NCBI RefSeq assembly: GCF_036421855.1
Contig: NZ_JAZGOK010000015.1
Strand: one strand, 5' to 3'
Source of the DNA: Georgenia_B sunbinii
Lineage (GTDB): Bacteria; Actinomycetota; Actinomycetes; Actinomycetales; Actinomycetaceae
DNA length: 60,023 bases
The notes under the pieces are model-generated. The model was given only the letters and a program-made list of their open reading frames with translations. It ran no database searches and was not told where the DNA came from. The position numbers and the translations under genes were made by a program. Below, piece by piece: positions 52,473-60,023 of the stretch; within the stretch, counting starts at the first letter, position 1, and each line of letters opens with the position of its first letter.

Positions 52473-53287
52473 GGCTGGTGTCCCTTCTGCGTGGCGCCCT
52501 CGGTGGCGCCGACGATCATCGCGACCATGTCCTGCGCCGTCTGCGGCGAGGGACGCGTGCTGCCCACAACCCGGCCCTGGCGCATGACGACGGCGTTGTC
52601 GCACACCTTCACCACGTGGTCCATGTTGTGGGAGATGAGGATGATGGAGATGCCGTGCTCCCGCGGCAGCCGCCGCACGGTGTCGAGCACGTTGCGGGTC
52701 TCGCGCACCCCGAGCGCGGCGGTGGGCTCGTCGAGGATGAGCACCCGGCGGGCGAAGGACACCGCACGGGCGACCGCGATCGCCTGCCGCTGCCCGCCGG
52801 ACATCAGCCCGACCTGCCCGCGCAGGTTCGGCAGGTGCACCTGCATCTTGGCGAGGCGGTCCTTGACGTCGCGCTGCATCGCCTTGCGGTCCAGCCAGCC
52901 CAGCGCGCGCCAGCCGCGCGGCCTGGTCAGCTCCTGCCCGACGTAGAGGTTGGTGACGACGTCGAGGTTGTCGAACAGCGAGAGGTCCTGGTAGACCGCC
53001 TCGATGCCGTGCCGCCGGGCGTCGGTCGGGTTGTCGATGCTCACCCGGGTGCCCTCGAGGTAGATGTCGCCCTCGTCGAGCCGGTGCACGCCCGTGATCG
53101 CCTTGATCAGCGTGGACTTTCCGGCGCCGTTGTCGCCGAGCAGCCCGACCACCTCACCCGGGCGGACGGCGAGGTCGACGCCGGCGAGCGCGGTGACCGC
53201 GCCGAACCGTTTGACCGCGCCGCGGACCTCCAGCACCGGCGGCTCGGCCGCGCCGCTGCCGCCCGCCTGTTGCGCCGTCGTCGTCAT
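52469..53287 (-). CDS. Sugar ABC transporter ATP-binding protein
   Basis: 272 residues, a single ABC domain: Walker A GDNGAGKST, Q-loop YQDLSLFDNL, signature LMSGGQRQAIAVARAV, Walker B VLILDEPTAALG, and His-loop ISHNMDHV. The GVREtrNVLDTVRRL part is as in RbsA-like proteins, but only one half is present, so it should work as a homodimer. Between permease (1-base gap) and binding protein (4-base overlap). Confidence 0.9.
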   Translation of the reverse strand: MTTTAQQAGGSGAAEPPVLEVRGAVKRFGAVTALAGVDLAVRPGEVVGLLGDNGAGKSTLIKAITGVHRLDEGDIYLEGTRVSIDNPTDARRHGIEAVYQDLSLFDNLDVVTNLYVGQELTRPRGWRALGWLDRKAMQRDVKDRLAKMQVHLPNLRGQVGLMSGGQRQAIAVARAVSFARRVLILDEPTAALGVRETRNVLDTVRRLPREHGISIILISHNMDHVVKVCDNAVVMRQGRVVGSTRPSPQTAQDMVAMIVGATEGATQKGHQP

Positions 53288-53288
53288 C

Positions 53289-54350
53289 TCAGGCCTCCGA
53301 CTCCTCGGTGCGGACCACGCGCAGCCGGTTCTCCAGCCCCGACCGCACGACGTCGAGCTCGACGGCGATGACGACGGCGGTGCCCAGCGCGACGTACTGC
53401 CAGCTGCTCTGCACGTTCATCAGGTTGAGGCCGTTCTGGATGACGCCGAGGATGAGCGCGCCGACCAGCGTGCCGACCACCGTGCCGCGGCCGCCGAAGA
53501 AGCTGGCGCCGCCGATGATGACGGCGGCGATCGCGGACAGCTCCATGAGGTTGCCCGCGGTCGGGTAGGCCGAGTTGGTCTGGCCGGAGACGACGATCGC
53601 CGCGGTGCCCGCCGACATCCCGCTGAGCACGTACACCGAGATGAGCACCCGGTCCACCGGCACCCCGACCCGGCGGGCCGCCTCCCGGTTGCCGCCGATG
53701 GCGTAGACCCACTGCCCCCAGGTGATCCGCCGCAGCAGCACGTAGACCAGCAGCGCGAGCACGGCCACGAGGATCACCGCGTACGGCACGTAGCCGATGC
53801 GGCCGGAGCCGATGGCCGTCACCGCCGGCGGCATGCCGGTGATCGGCTGCCCCTCGCTGACGATCAGGGCGACGCCGCGGGCGACCATGAGCATGGCGAG
53901 GGTCGGCAGGAACGGGTGGGGCAGCTTGCCCTTGACGAACAGCGTGCCGTTGACGGCGCCGGCGAGACCACCGGCGAGAATCATCGTCGGGATCACCAGC
54001 CAGCCGGAGACCACGTCGAGCTCGCGGATCCATAGCGCGCCGAAGATGCTCGACATCGCGATGAGCGAGCCGACCGACAGGTCGATGCCGGCGGTGATGA
54101 TGACGAGCAGCTGGCCCAGCGCGAGGATCGCGACCACCGACGCCTCGAGGCCGACGTTGCCGAGGTTGACCGGGGACAGGAACAGCGGGTTGAGCGCGGC
54201 CAGCACCGCCATGATGATCAGCAGCAGCAGGACCGGGCCGAGGCGCACGACGGTGAGCGCCGCGGAGAGGGTGCGGCTGCGAGCACCGGGCCCGCCGGCC
54301 GCTGGGCCGCGAGTGGGCGACGGCGACGGTTCCTTCGCCACGGCCGTCAT
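53289..54350 (-). CDS. Sugar ABC transporter permease (RbsC-like)
   Basis: 353 residues, about 9-10 membrane segments, with the branched-chain/ribose permease signatures GIDLSVGSLIAMSSIFGA and LSGMSAGTAAIVVSGQTNSAYPTAGNLMELSAIAAVIIGGASFFGGRGTVVGT. ATG 54350 is preceded by GGGGGAGA. First gene of the minus-strand operon; it diverges from the GntR gene with 133 bases between. Confidence 0.9.
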   Translation of the reverse strand: MTAVAKEPSPSPTRGPAAGGPGARSRTLSAALTVVRLGPVLLLLIIMAVLAALNPLFLSPVNLGNVGLEASVVAILALGQLLVIITAGIDLSVGSLIAMSSIFGALWIRELDVVSGWLVIPTMILAGGLAGAVNGTLFVKGKLPHPFLPTLAMLMVARGVALIVSEGQPITGMPPAVTAIGSGRIGYVPYAVILVAVLALLVYVLLRRITWGQWVYAIGGNREAARRVGVPVDRVLISVYVLSGMSAGTAAIVVSGQTNSAYPTAGNLMELSAIAAVIIGGASFFGGRGTVVGTLVGALILGVIQNGLNLMNVQSSWQYVALGTAVVIAVELDVVRSGLENRLRVVRTEESEA

Positions 54351-54435
54351 GTCTCCCCCTCGAGTCCGTACCACGGCCCAGTGTGGTGGAACGGTGACGG
54401 GGGCGCCAGGGGGTTGGCACGGTGGGGCGCCGCGC

Positions 54436-54479
54436 ACATGTTCGGGCTTGACAGCCGTACTGTACAGGTATGAACATGT
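54436..54479. promoter_or_regulatory. Operator/promoter region between the sugar importer and gntR operons
   Basis: A perfect inverted pair, ACATGTTC (54436-54443) and GAACATGT (54472-54479), brackets TTGACA (54448-54453) and the palindrome CTGTACAG (54460-54467). TTGACA would serve as -35 for the plus-strand gntR operon. The GT-n-n-AC character of the core suits a GntR/HutC-type regulator, suggesting autoregulation and possibly control of the divergent importer. Confidence 0.55.
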
Positions 54480-54483
54480 CTAC

Positions 54484-55203
54484 ATGAGTCGTGAAGTAGC
54501 GATGACGCGCCGCGAGAAGATCGTCCAGACCCTCGCCGAGCGCATCAGTGCCGGGGAGCTCCAGGCTGGCGACCAGCTCGGCAGCGAGAGCGCCATCGCC
54601 GCGGAGTTCGGCGTCTCCCGGGGCACCGTTCGCCAGGCGCTGCAGGATCTTCAGCGCCTCGACCTCATCGCCACCCGCGCCGGCGTCGGCTCCTTCGTCA
54701 CCTTCGACGGGCAGCCGCTGGACCCGGAGGTCGGCTGGGCCCGCGCCCTCACGGACGTCGGCGCCGAGATCACCACCGAGATCCTCGGCATCACCCTCCT
54801 CACCGCCTCACCCGCCGTCGTGCCGGAGCTCGAGGGCACCGAGTCGGTCGTGGTGACCCGCCGCCGACTGCTGGGCTCGCGCCCCGTCTCCTACGAGCAG
54901 GCGACCATCCCCGCCAGCGGCCCGTTGCGCGACCTCCCCCGGACCGGGCTCATCGACGGCTCGCTCACGACGACGCTGCGCCACGCGGGCCTGGTCGCCC
55001 ACCACGGCACCCAGGACGTCCGCGTCGCCCGCACCACCCCGGAGATCGCCGCCGCCCTCGAGCACGAGCCGGGCACGCCGTACCTGCGCACCACCCGCAC
55101 CTCCTACAGCCGCGGCGGCGACGTCGTCGAGCACGTCGAGTCCTACCTCGACCCGCAGCACTTCAGCCTCCATCTCACCTTCGGCGAGGAGCCCTCCGCA
55201 TGA
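54484..55203 (+). CDS. GntR-family regulator with UTRA domain (HutC type)
   Basis: 239 residues. Winged helix-turn-helix ERISAGELQAGDQLGSESAIAAEFGVSRGTVRQALQDLQRLDLI at the start; the UTRA effector domain follows, ending YLRTTRTSYSRGGDVVEHVESYLDPQHFSLHLTF. ATG 54484 is used; ATG 54502 is an equally reasonable start. Stop overlaps the next gene (ATGA), so it is translated with the ADP-ribosylglycohydrolase-like protein and presumably senses the compound that the operon handles. Confidence 0.88.
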   Translation: MSREVAMTRREKIVQTLAERISAGELQAGDQLGSESAIAAEFGVSRGTVRQALQDLQRLDLIATRAGVGSFVTFDGQPLDPEVGWARALTDVGAEITTEILGITLLTASPAVVPELEGTESVVVTRRRLLGSRPVSYEQATIPASGPLRDLPRTGLIDGSLTTTLRHAGLVAHHGTQDVRVARTTPEIAAALEHEPGTPYLRTTRTSYSRGGDVVEHVESYLDPQHFSLHLTFGEEPSA

Positions 55204-56210
55204 CGACCCTCGACGACCGCGCGCTGGGCGCGCTCACCGGCCTCGCCCTCGGCGACGCCCTCGGCATGCCCACCCAGTCGATGTCCCGCGAGCAGATCGC
55301 CGCCGAGCTGGGCGCCGTCACCGAGCTGGTCGATGCCCCGGCACACCAGCCGATCGCGCCGGGCATGCCCGCCGGCTCGGTCACCGACGACACCGAGCAG
55401 GCCCTCCTCGTCGCCGATCTCCTGCTCGACGGCGGCGGCACCGTCGCCCCCCGCGCCTTCGCCGACGCCCTCATGGCGTGGGAGCAGACCATGCGGGCCA
55501 AGGGCTCGCTCGACCTGCTCGGCCCCTCCACCTCCGCGGCGATCTCCGCGATCGCGGCCGGCGGGGACCCGACGACGGCGGGTACCACCGGCACTACCAA
55601 CGGCGCCGCCATGCGGGTCACCCCGGTGGCCATCGCTTACCCGTCCGCCGACGCCGACGCCCTCCTCGGCGCCGTGCACGACCTCAGCTTCGTCACCCAC
55701 AACACCGGGCTGGGACTGTCCAGCGCCGCCGCCGTGGCCGGGGCCGTCTCCGCCGCGATCGACGGCGCCGACCTCACGTCCGCGCTGGACTACGCGCTGG
55801 ACCTCAGCACCCGGGCGCAGCGGCTCGGCCACTGGATCGCCGGCGCATCGGTGCCCGAGCGCGCCCGCTGGGCGCTACGCACGGCCACCCGGATGACCAC
55901 CGCCGAGCTCGCCGACTACCTCAGCGACGTCGTCGGCACGTCCGTGCAGTCCCAGGAGTCGGTCGTCGCGGCGTTGGTGATCGTCCAGCACTTCCACGCC
56001 GAGCCCTTCGACGCACTCTGCTTCGCCGCCTCCCTCGGCGGCGACACCGACACCATCGCCGCCATGGCCGGGGCGATCCTCGGCGCCCTCCACGGGGACG
56101 TCGCCTTCCCGGCCCGGCAGGTCCGCACGATGCTCGAGGTCAGCGGGATCGACCTCGCCACCACCACCGACCGTCTCCTGCACCTGCGCCGACGTCCCGC
56201 CTCGGCCTGA
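55200..56210 (+). CDS. ADP-ribosylglycohydrolase family protein
   Basis: 336 residues with the ARH metal-site motifs: LGDALGMPTQSM, SVTDDTEQALLVADLLL (T-D-D), THNTG, and near the C-terminus SLGGDTDTIAAMAGAILGA (D-x-D-T). ARH enzymes cleave N- or O-ribosyl bonds using two Mg2+ ions. In an operon with a nucleobase/nucleoside-type permease and a PfkB kinase it is more likely a nucleoside or ribosyl-metabolite hydrolase than a protein de-ADP-ribosylase. The 86 bases after it hold the ribosome site of the permease gene. Confidence 0.88.
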   Translation: MTTLDDRALGALTGLALGDALGMPTQSMSREQIAAELGAVTELVDAPAHQPIAPGMPAGSVTDDTEQALLVADLLLDGGGTVAPRAFADALMAWEQTMRAKGSLDLLGPSTSAAISAIAAGGDPTTAGTTGTTNGAAMRVTPVAIAYPSADADALLGAVHDLSFVTHNTGLGLSSAAAVAGAVSAAIDGADLTSALDYALDLSTRAQRLGHWIAGASVPERARWALRTATRMTTAELADYLSDVVGTSVQSQESVVAALVIVQHFHAEPFDALCFAASLGGDTDTIAAMAGAILGALHGDVAFPARQVRTMLEVSGIDLATTTDRLLHLRRRPASA

Positions 56211-56296
56211 CCAGCCCCGGCCACCCACCACTGCCCCACCACCACGACGACGCCGTCCGGCATCGCCTTCCCCATCCATCCAAAGGAGGATGTTCC

Positions 56297-57784
56297 ATGC
56301 CTGCAGACCCGTCCCCCTCGACGGCAAGCCGCACCGAGGAAGTCATTCTGTCGAAGTACGAGCAGCGCGGCATCGAGCCCGTGCCGCCGAGCGAGCGCAA
56401 CGGAAACCCGTTCGAGCTGTTCTGGGTGTGGTTCGCCGCGAACCTCTCGATCCTCGGGATCCCGCTCGGCGTCACCCTCATCGCGCTGGGGATGAACCTG
56501 TGGCAGGCGCTGGTCGCGGCCGTCGTCGGCGCGTTCGGCTCCTTCGCCATCGTTGGTGTCATCTCCATCGCCGGCCGCCGCGGCGGCGCCCCCAGCCTCA
56601 CGCTGTCCCGGGCGATCTTCGGCGTCCGCGGCAACATCGGCCCCACGATCGTCTCGCTCGGCTCGCGCCTGGGCTGGGAGACGGTCAACACCACCACAGG
56701 GGCGTTCGCGCTGCTGTCGCTGTGTGCGCTGCTCTTCGGCACCAACGCCGACGCCAAGCAGGTGCCGGTCATCGCGCTGGTCTGCATCGCGATCTTCGTC
56801 GCCTGCACCGTCGCGGTCTCCGGCATGGGCCACGCCTTCATCGTGACCGTGCAGAAGTGGGCCACATGGATCTTCGGTGCGCTGAACATCTTCGTCGCCG
56901 CCTTCCTCGTGACCACCGTCGAGTGGAGCGTGGTCCTCGACACTCCGGCCGGCCCGATGTCCGCCGTCATCATCGGGATCGGGACCATCGCCGCCGGTAC
57001 CGGCATCGGCTGGGCCAACGCCGGCGCGGACATGGCCCGCTACCAGTCCGCCCGCGCCAAGGCCGGGCAGCTCATCGCCTCCGCCTCCGCGGGCGCGGGC
57101 ATCCCGCTCGTCATCATCATCGGCCTGGGGGCCGTGCTCGGCGCCGGCGACAGCAGCCTCGCCGCCGCAGGAGACCCCGTCGCCGCGGTGCGCTCGGTGC
57201 TGCCCGCCTGGGTGGCGATCCCCTACCTCATCACCGCCTTCGGCGGCCTGCTGCTGTCCAACCACCTGTCGGTCTACTCCGCCGGGCTCACCACCCTCAC
57301 GCTGGGCATCCGGATCAAGCGGGTCAACGCCGTCATCCTCGACGTCGTCGTCACCACGCTCGGGGCCATCTACTTCATGCTCATCTCCGAGAGCTTCTAC
57401 GGCCCGTTCATCACCTTCATCTCGCTGCTGGCCGTGCCGATCACCGCGTGGGTGGGTGTGTTCGTCATCGACATGATCGGCCGCCGCCACTACGACGGCG
57501 ACGCCCTCATGGACCTCACGCGCACCTCGGGCTACTGGTTCCGGGGCGGCGTCGAGTGGCGCAGCACGCTGTCCTGGGCCGTGGCGATCGTCGTCGGCTT
57601 CCTGTTCACCACCGCCCGTGTCAGTGACTCCGAGCTGTGGTTCCAGGGCGCCTGGGCCACCACCTGGATCGGTAGCAACGGCCTCGCCTGGGTCGCGACG
57701 CTCGTGGTGTCCGCTGCCCTGTACGCCCTGCTCGGTGGCGCCCGCGCCGGCCGTCGCCCGCTGACGGTGGGGGCCGGGCGGTGA
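56297..57784 (+). CDS. NCS1-family nucleobase/nucleoside permease
   Basis: 495 residues, 12 predicted membrane segments. The NCS1 (purine-cytosine permease) pattern is clear: NGNPFELFWVWFAANLSILGIPLGVTL at helix 1, RAIFGVRGNIGPTIVSLGSRLGWETVNT, and GWANAGADMARYQS in the middle. AAAGGAGG lies 7 bases before ATG 56297. It should import a nucleobase, nucleoside or similar heterocycle with H+ or Na+. Stop overlaps the GTG of the kinase gene. Confidence 0.88.
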   Translation: MPADPSPSTASRTEEVILSKYEQRGIEPVPPSERNGNPFELFWVWFAANLSILGIPLGVTLIALGMNLWQALVAAVVGAFGSFAIVGVISIAGRRGGAPSLTLSRAIFGVRGNIGPTIVSLGSRLGWETVNTTTGAFALLSLCALLFGTNADAKQVPVIALVCIAIFVACTVAVSGMGHAFIVTVQKWATWIFGALNIFVAAFLVTTVEWSVVLDTPAGPMSAVIIGIGTIAAGTGIGWANAGADMARYQSARAKAGQLIASASAGAGIPLVIIIGLGAVLGAGDSSLAAAGDPVAAVRSVLPAWVAIPYLITAFGGLLLSNHLSVYSAGLTTLTLGIRIKRVNAVILDVVVTTLGAIYFMLISESFYGPFITFISLLAVPITAWVGVFVIDMIGRRHYDGDALMDLTRTSGYWFRGGVEWRSTLSWAVAIVVGFLFTTARVSDSELWFQGAWATTWIGSNGLAWVATLVVSAALYALLGGARAGRRPLTVGAGR

Positions 57785-58731
57785 GCGCGGCACGAGTGAT
57801 CCATACCGGCCAGGCGATCGTCGACGTCGTCATGGAGGTCGACGCCGTCCCGCAGCCCGGTCAGGATGTGTTCGCCTCACGCACCGGGCTCCACACCGGC
57901 GGCGGCTTCAACGTCATGGCCGCCGCCCGCCGTGAGGGCGCACCGGTCCTCTACACCGGTGGCCACGGCAGCGGACCGCTGGGCGACCTGGTCCGCGGGG
58001 AGCTGACAGGCGAGGGCGTCGACATCCTGCTCGAGCCGCACCCGGACCTCGACTCCGGGTTCTGCGTCGCCCTCGTGGACGACGACGCCGAGCGCACCTT
58101 CGTCTCGACCGTCGGCGCCGAGGGGCACGTGCCCCTCTCGGCACTCGACGACATCGAGCTGCGCGACGGCGACGTCGTCTACGTCAGCGGCTACTCGCTC
58201 GTCCACCCGGACAACGCGGCCATGCTCGTCCGGTGCCTGCCGCGGATGCGCGGCCGCGCAGAGATCGTCGTGGACGCTGCCCCGGTGATCGCGGACGTGC
58301 CGCCCGACGTCCTCACGGCGATCATGCACTCCGCCACGATCTGGACCGTCAACGAGCGCGAGGCCAAGCTCCTCCACCACCGGCGGCGCGGCGAGACCTA
58401 CCTGCAGGACCCGGCGCTGCTCGCCACCGAGCTCGCCGCCGACCTTGACGCCACCGTGCTGGTGCGCGTGGGTGCCGGCGGCTGCTGGCTGGCCAAGCCC
58501 GGCAGCACCGCGATGCTCCTCCCGGGGATCAAGGTCACTGCCGTCGACACCAACGGCGCGGGCGACGCCCATACCGGTGTGCTGTGCGCAGGCCTGGCGA
58601 TGGGCCGGTCGCTCGAGGAGAGCCTCGAGCGCGCCAACGTCGCCGCCGGGATCGCCGTCACCCGCCGCGGCCCGGCCACCTCGCCGACGGCCCAGGAGAT
58701 CGACGAGCGGATCGCGGCCGCCGGCGACTGA
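57781..58731 (+). CDS. PfkB-family carbohydrate/nucleoside kinase
   Basis: 316 residues from GTG 57781 (GTGA overlap). Ribokinase-fold motifs: GGGFNVMAAARREGAPVLYTGGHG near the start, TVNEREAKLLHH, and the C-terminal PfkB signature VTAVDTNGAGDAHTGVLCAGLAMG with the catalytic Asp in NGAGD. It likely phosphorylates ribose released by the ARH-family enzyme, or the intact nucleoside. Last gene of the operon. Confidence 0.88.
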   Translation: MSAARVIHTGQAIVDVVMEVDAVPQPGQDVFASRTGLHTGGGFNVMAAARREGAPVLYTGGHGSGPLGDLVRGELTGEGVDILLEPHPDLDSGFCVALVDDDAERTFVSTVGAEGHVPLSALDDIELRDGDVVYVSGYSLVHPDNAAMLVRCLPRMRGRAEIVVDAAPVIADVPPDVLTAIMHSATIWTVNEREAKLLHHRRRGETYLQDPALLATELAADLDATVLVRVGAGGCWLAKPGSTAMLLPGIKVTAVDTNGAGDAHTGVLCAGLAMGRSLEESLERANVAAGIAVTRRGPATSPTAQEIDERIAAAGD

Positions 58732-58811
58732 GCGCCGGTTCCGCCAGTCATGGACGACGCCGTGGGCAATTCGGGCGGACCTGCTAACGTCCCGAAGGAA
58801 TTCACATAGTC

Positions 58812-58825
58812 CCAGGTCAACCTGG
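58812..58825. promoter_or_regulatory. Inverted repeat CCAGGTCAACCTGG
   Basis: A perfect 6-2-6 palindrome 40 bases ahead of the exported Ig-like protein gene and 80 bases after the kinase stop. Position and symmetry suit an operator; no regulator can be assigned. Confidence 0.4.
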
Positions 58826-58864
58826 TGACATAAACGCGCTGCGTACATACCGGGGGAAGCACGG

Positions 58865-60023
58865 ATGCGACGACCCACCCAGACCATTGGCTCCAACGAT
58901 CACGTGAAGGGCAATGGTCGAAGGCGCCGGTGGGCGGTGCTGAGCACGATGGTGCTGGGCTTCGGCGGCCTGCTGACAGCGACGGTGCCAGCGGCACAGG
59001 CAGCCGACGAGATTCCGCTACCGATGCCCGGTGCGTGGTCGGCCACCCACCCGAACATTGTTCCGCAAGGTCAGTTCACCCTTCCGGCGAGCGGCACCAC
59101 CGGCGTGGTTCCGGCGCCGCCCAGCGGCGAGCCGTACCTCTACGTCACCTCGACGCCGGATCCGGACACCTCCGGCCGGTGGCAGGCGAATGTCAACGTG
59201 TCCCAGGTGGTCCCACTGATTGCGGGCGCGCAGTACAACCTCATGTGGCAGCAGGTCGCCACGACCGGCTCCCGTTGGCAGTCGACAGTGCATGTCGCCA
59301 ATCAGCCTCTTGTCACGCCCGATTCGTCGGACGACTGGAGCACAGCGGTCACCCAGTTCGTCGCCGATTCCAACACTCCGTTGACCTTCAACTACCGCGT
59401 GGGCGACCCCACCGGCTCGAGTGAGATCCCGGTGACCGGCGCGCTGGCCGACATCATGATCGTCCCCGCTGAACCGACCATTGCCGGACCGCAGGACGTC
59501 ATCGTCGGCGCGGGAGAGTCCCAGACTTTCGAGTATCCGGTGACTAACACCTGGGGCTGCGCCCTGGACGGCGCGAGCGCACTCGCCTCCGTCGCACTTT
59601 CCGAAGACCGCAGCACCTGTGTGCTCACGGTGGCACCGTCGCACGCCGACGTCGGCTCGCTGACCTTCGACGTCGCCGCCCAGAACATCACCTTGGTGTC
59701 CCGGGCGACGACGACGGTGGACCTGACGGTCACCACCACTCCCGACCGGATCGAGCTGAGCCCCTCGCCGCACACAATCGCGGCGGGTGAGTCGGTGACC
59801 TACCAGGCCCAGGCGTACGACGCCGGAGACTTTCCTCTCGGAGATGTCACCGCTGACACCGAGTTCACCGTCGACGGCGACGCCAGCTGCGACGCCGAGG
59901 TCTGCACCTCCACGACCGCCGGCGAGTACACAGTCACCGGCACCTATGACGGCATGGTCGCCACCGGCGACCTGACGGTTACCCCTGCCGCCGCCGACCA
60001 CCTCGTCCTCAGCCCGCCGACGG
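58865..60023 (+). CDS. Large exported protein with Ig-like repeats, N-terminal part (cut by window end)
   Basis: The frame from ATG 58865 (GGGGGAAG upstream) stays open to the last base: 386 codons so far. Signal peptide with a long basic start (GRRRRWAVLSTMVLGFGGLL... AAQA-AD, about residue 50). After it come beta-rich segments: a first domain around GEPYLYVTSTPDPDTSGRWQ and then bacterial Ig-like repeats of about 90 residues (TPDRIELSPSPHTIAAGESVTYQAQAYDAGD; next AADHLVLSPP), each opening like Big-type domains. A surface or secreted adhesin-like protein is probable; any enzymatic or wall-anchor part lies outside the window. Confidence 0.85.
   Translation, partial: MRRPTQTIGSNDHVKGNGRRRRWAVLSTMVLGFGGLLTATVPAAQAADEIPLPMPGAWSATHPNIVPQGQFTLPASGTTGVVPAPPSGEPYLYVTSTPDPDTSGRWQANVNVSQVVPLIAGAQYNLMWQQVATTGSRWQSTVHVANQPLVTPDSSDDWSTAVTQFVADSNTPLTFNYRVGDPTGSSEIPVTGALADIMIVPAEPTIAGPQDVIVGAGESQTFEYPVTNTWGCALDGASALASVALSEDRSTCVLTVAPSHADVGSLTFDVAAQNITLVSRATTTVDLTVTTTPDRIELSPSPHTIAAGESVTYQAQAYDAGDFPLGDVTADTEFTVDGDASCDAEVCTSTTAGEYTVTGTYDGMVATGDLTVTPAAADHLVLSPPT

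Overview
The window is a high-GC (roughly 70 percent) chromosomal segment of an actinobacterium. GTG/TTG starts, ATGA/GTGA stop-start overlaps, LPxTG anchors, leaderless-looking promoters and TTGTCCAC-type motifs fit a Micrococcales member of the Georgenia/Cellulomonas kind. The genus is an inference. I saw no tRNA, rRNA or CRISPR array.

Layout. (1) 1-9 kb: end of a surface-polysaccharide locus (GT4 glycosyltransferase, Wzx-type flippase, Wzc-type BY-kinase, Wzb-type phosphatase) with exported proteins of unknown role (Asp-box protein, CAP lipoprotein, LPETG protein, DUF4012 protein). (2) 9.2-16.7 kb: glycoside-uptake operon with a Gfo/Idh/MocA oxidoreductase, a family 5 solute-binding protein, two permeases and one protein holding both ABC ATPase domains. 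(3) 16.7-24.5 kb: a DUF1801 protein, a DUF4184 membrane protein, a 1400-residue LamG/metallophosphatase wall-anchored protein, an unknown membrane-anchored protein, and a scrambled relic of the ABC ATPase. (4) 24.5-30 kb: a stretch of lower GC dominated by a 1348-residue Mrr-like nuclease/STAND-type NTPase, a candidate Avs-like antiviral protein. (5) 30-41.4 kb: a carbohydrate regulon with a tandem alpha/beta-hydrolase, two Gfo/Idh dehydrogenases, an SGNH esterase and a TIM-barrel isomerase-like protein, then a LacI repressor, NagA, NagB and a UxaE-type epimerase. A TTGCAGCA-type operator sits before the 9.3-kb operon, the lacI gene and nagA, which suggests one regulon. (6) 41.4-50.4 kb: a mosaic zone with a spermidine-synthase-like protein, two CNNM/CorC proteins, an Xre-type antitoxin with a wrecked RES toxin, an LLM oxidoreductase between duplicated remnants, an intact ParE-type toxin-antitoxin pair and an LCP protein. 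(7) 50.4-58.7 kb: an inositol/ribose-type ABC operon on the minus strand with a dehydrogenase, and a divergent GntR - ADP-ribosylglycohydrolase - NCS1 permease - PfkB kinase operon that looks like salvage of an N-ribosyl compound. (8) 58.9 kb to the end: the start of a large exported Ig-like protein.

The most noteworthy signals are the Mrr-STAND protein; a possible oxidation/elimination glycoside-cleavage module at 32.1-36.4 kb; two dispersed repeat families, one of 42-bp period carrying a DnaA-box-like TTGTCCAC core (one copy pair is translated in frame between the two ATPase domains) and one 45-bp palindrome with compensatory stem changes; and several degraded genes recording past rearrangement.
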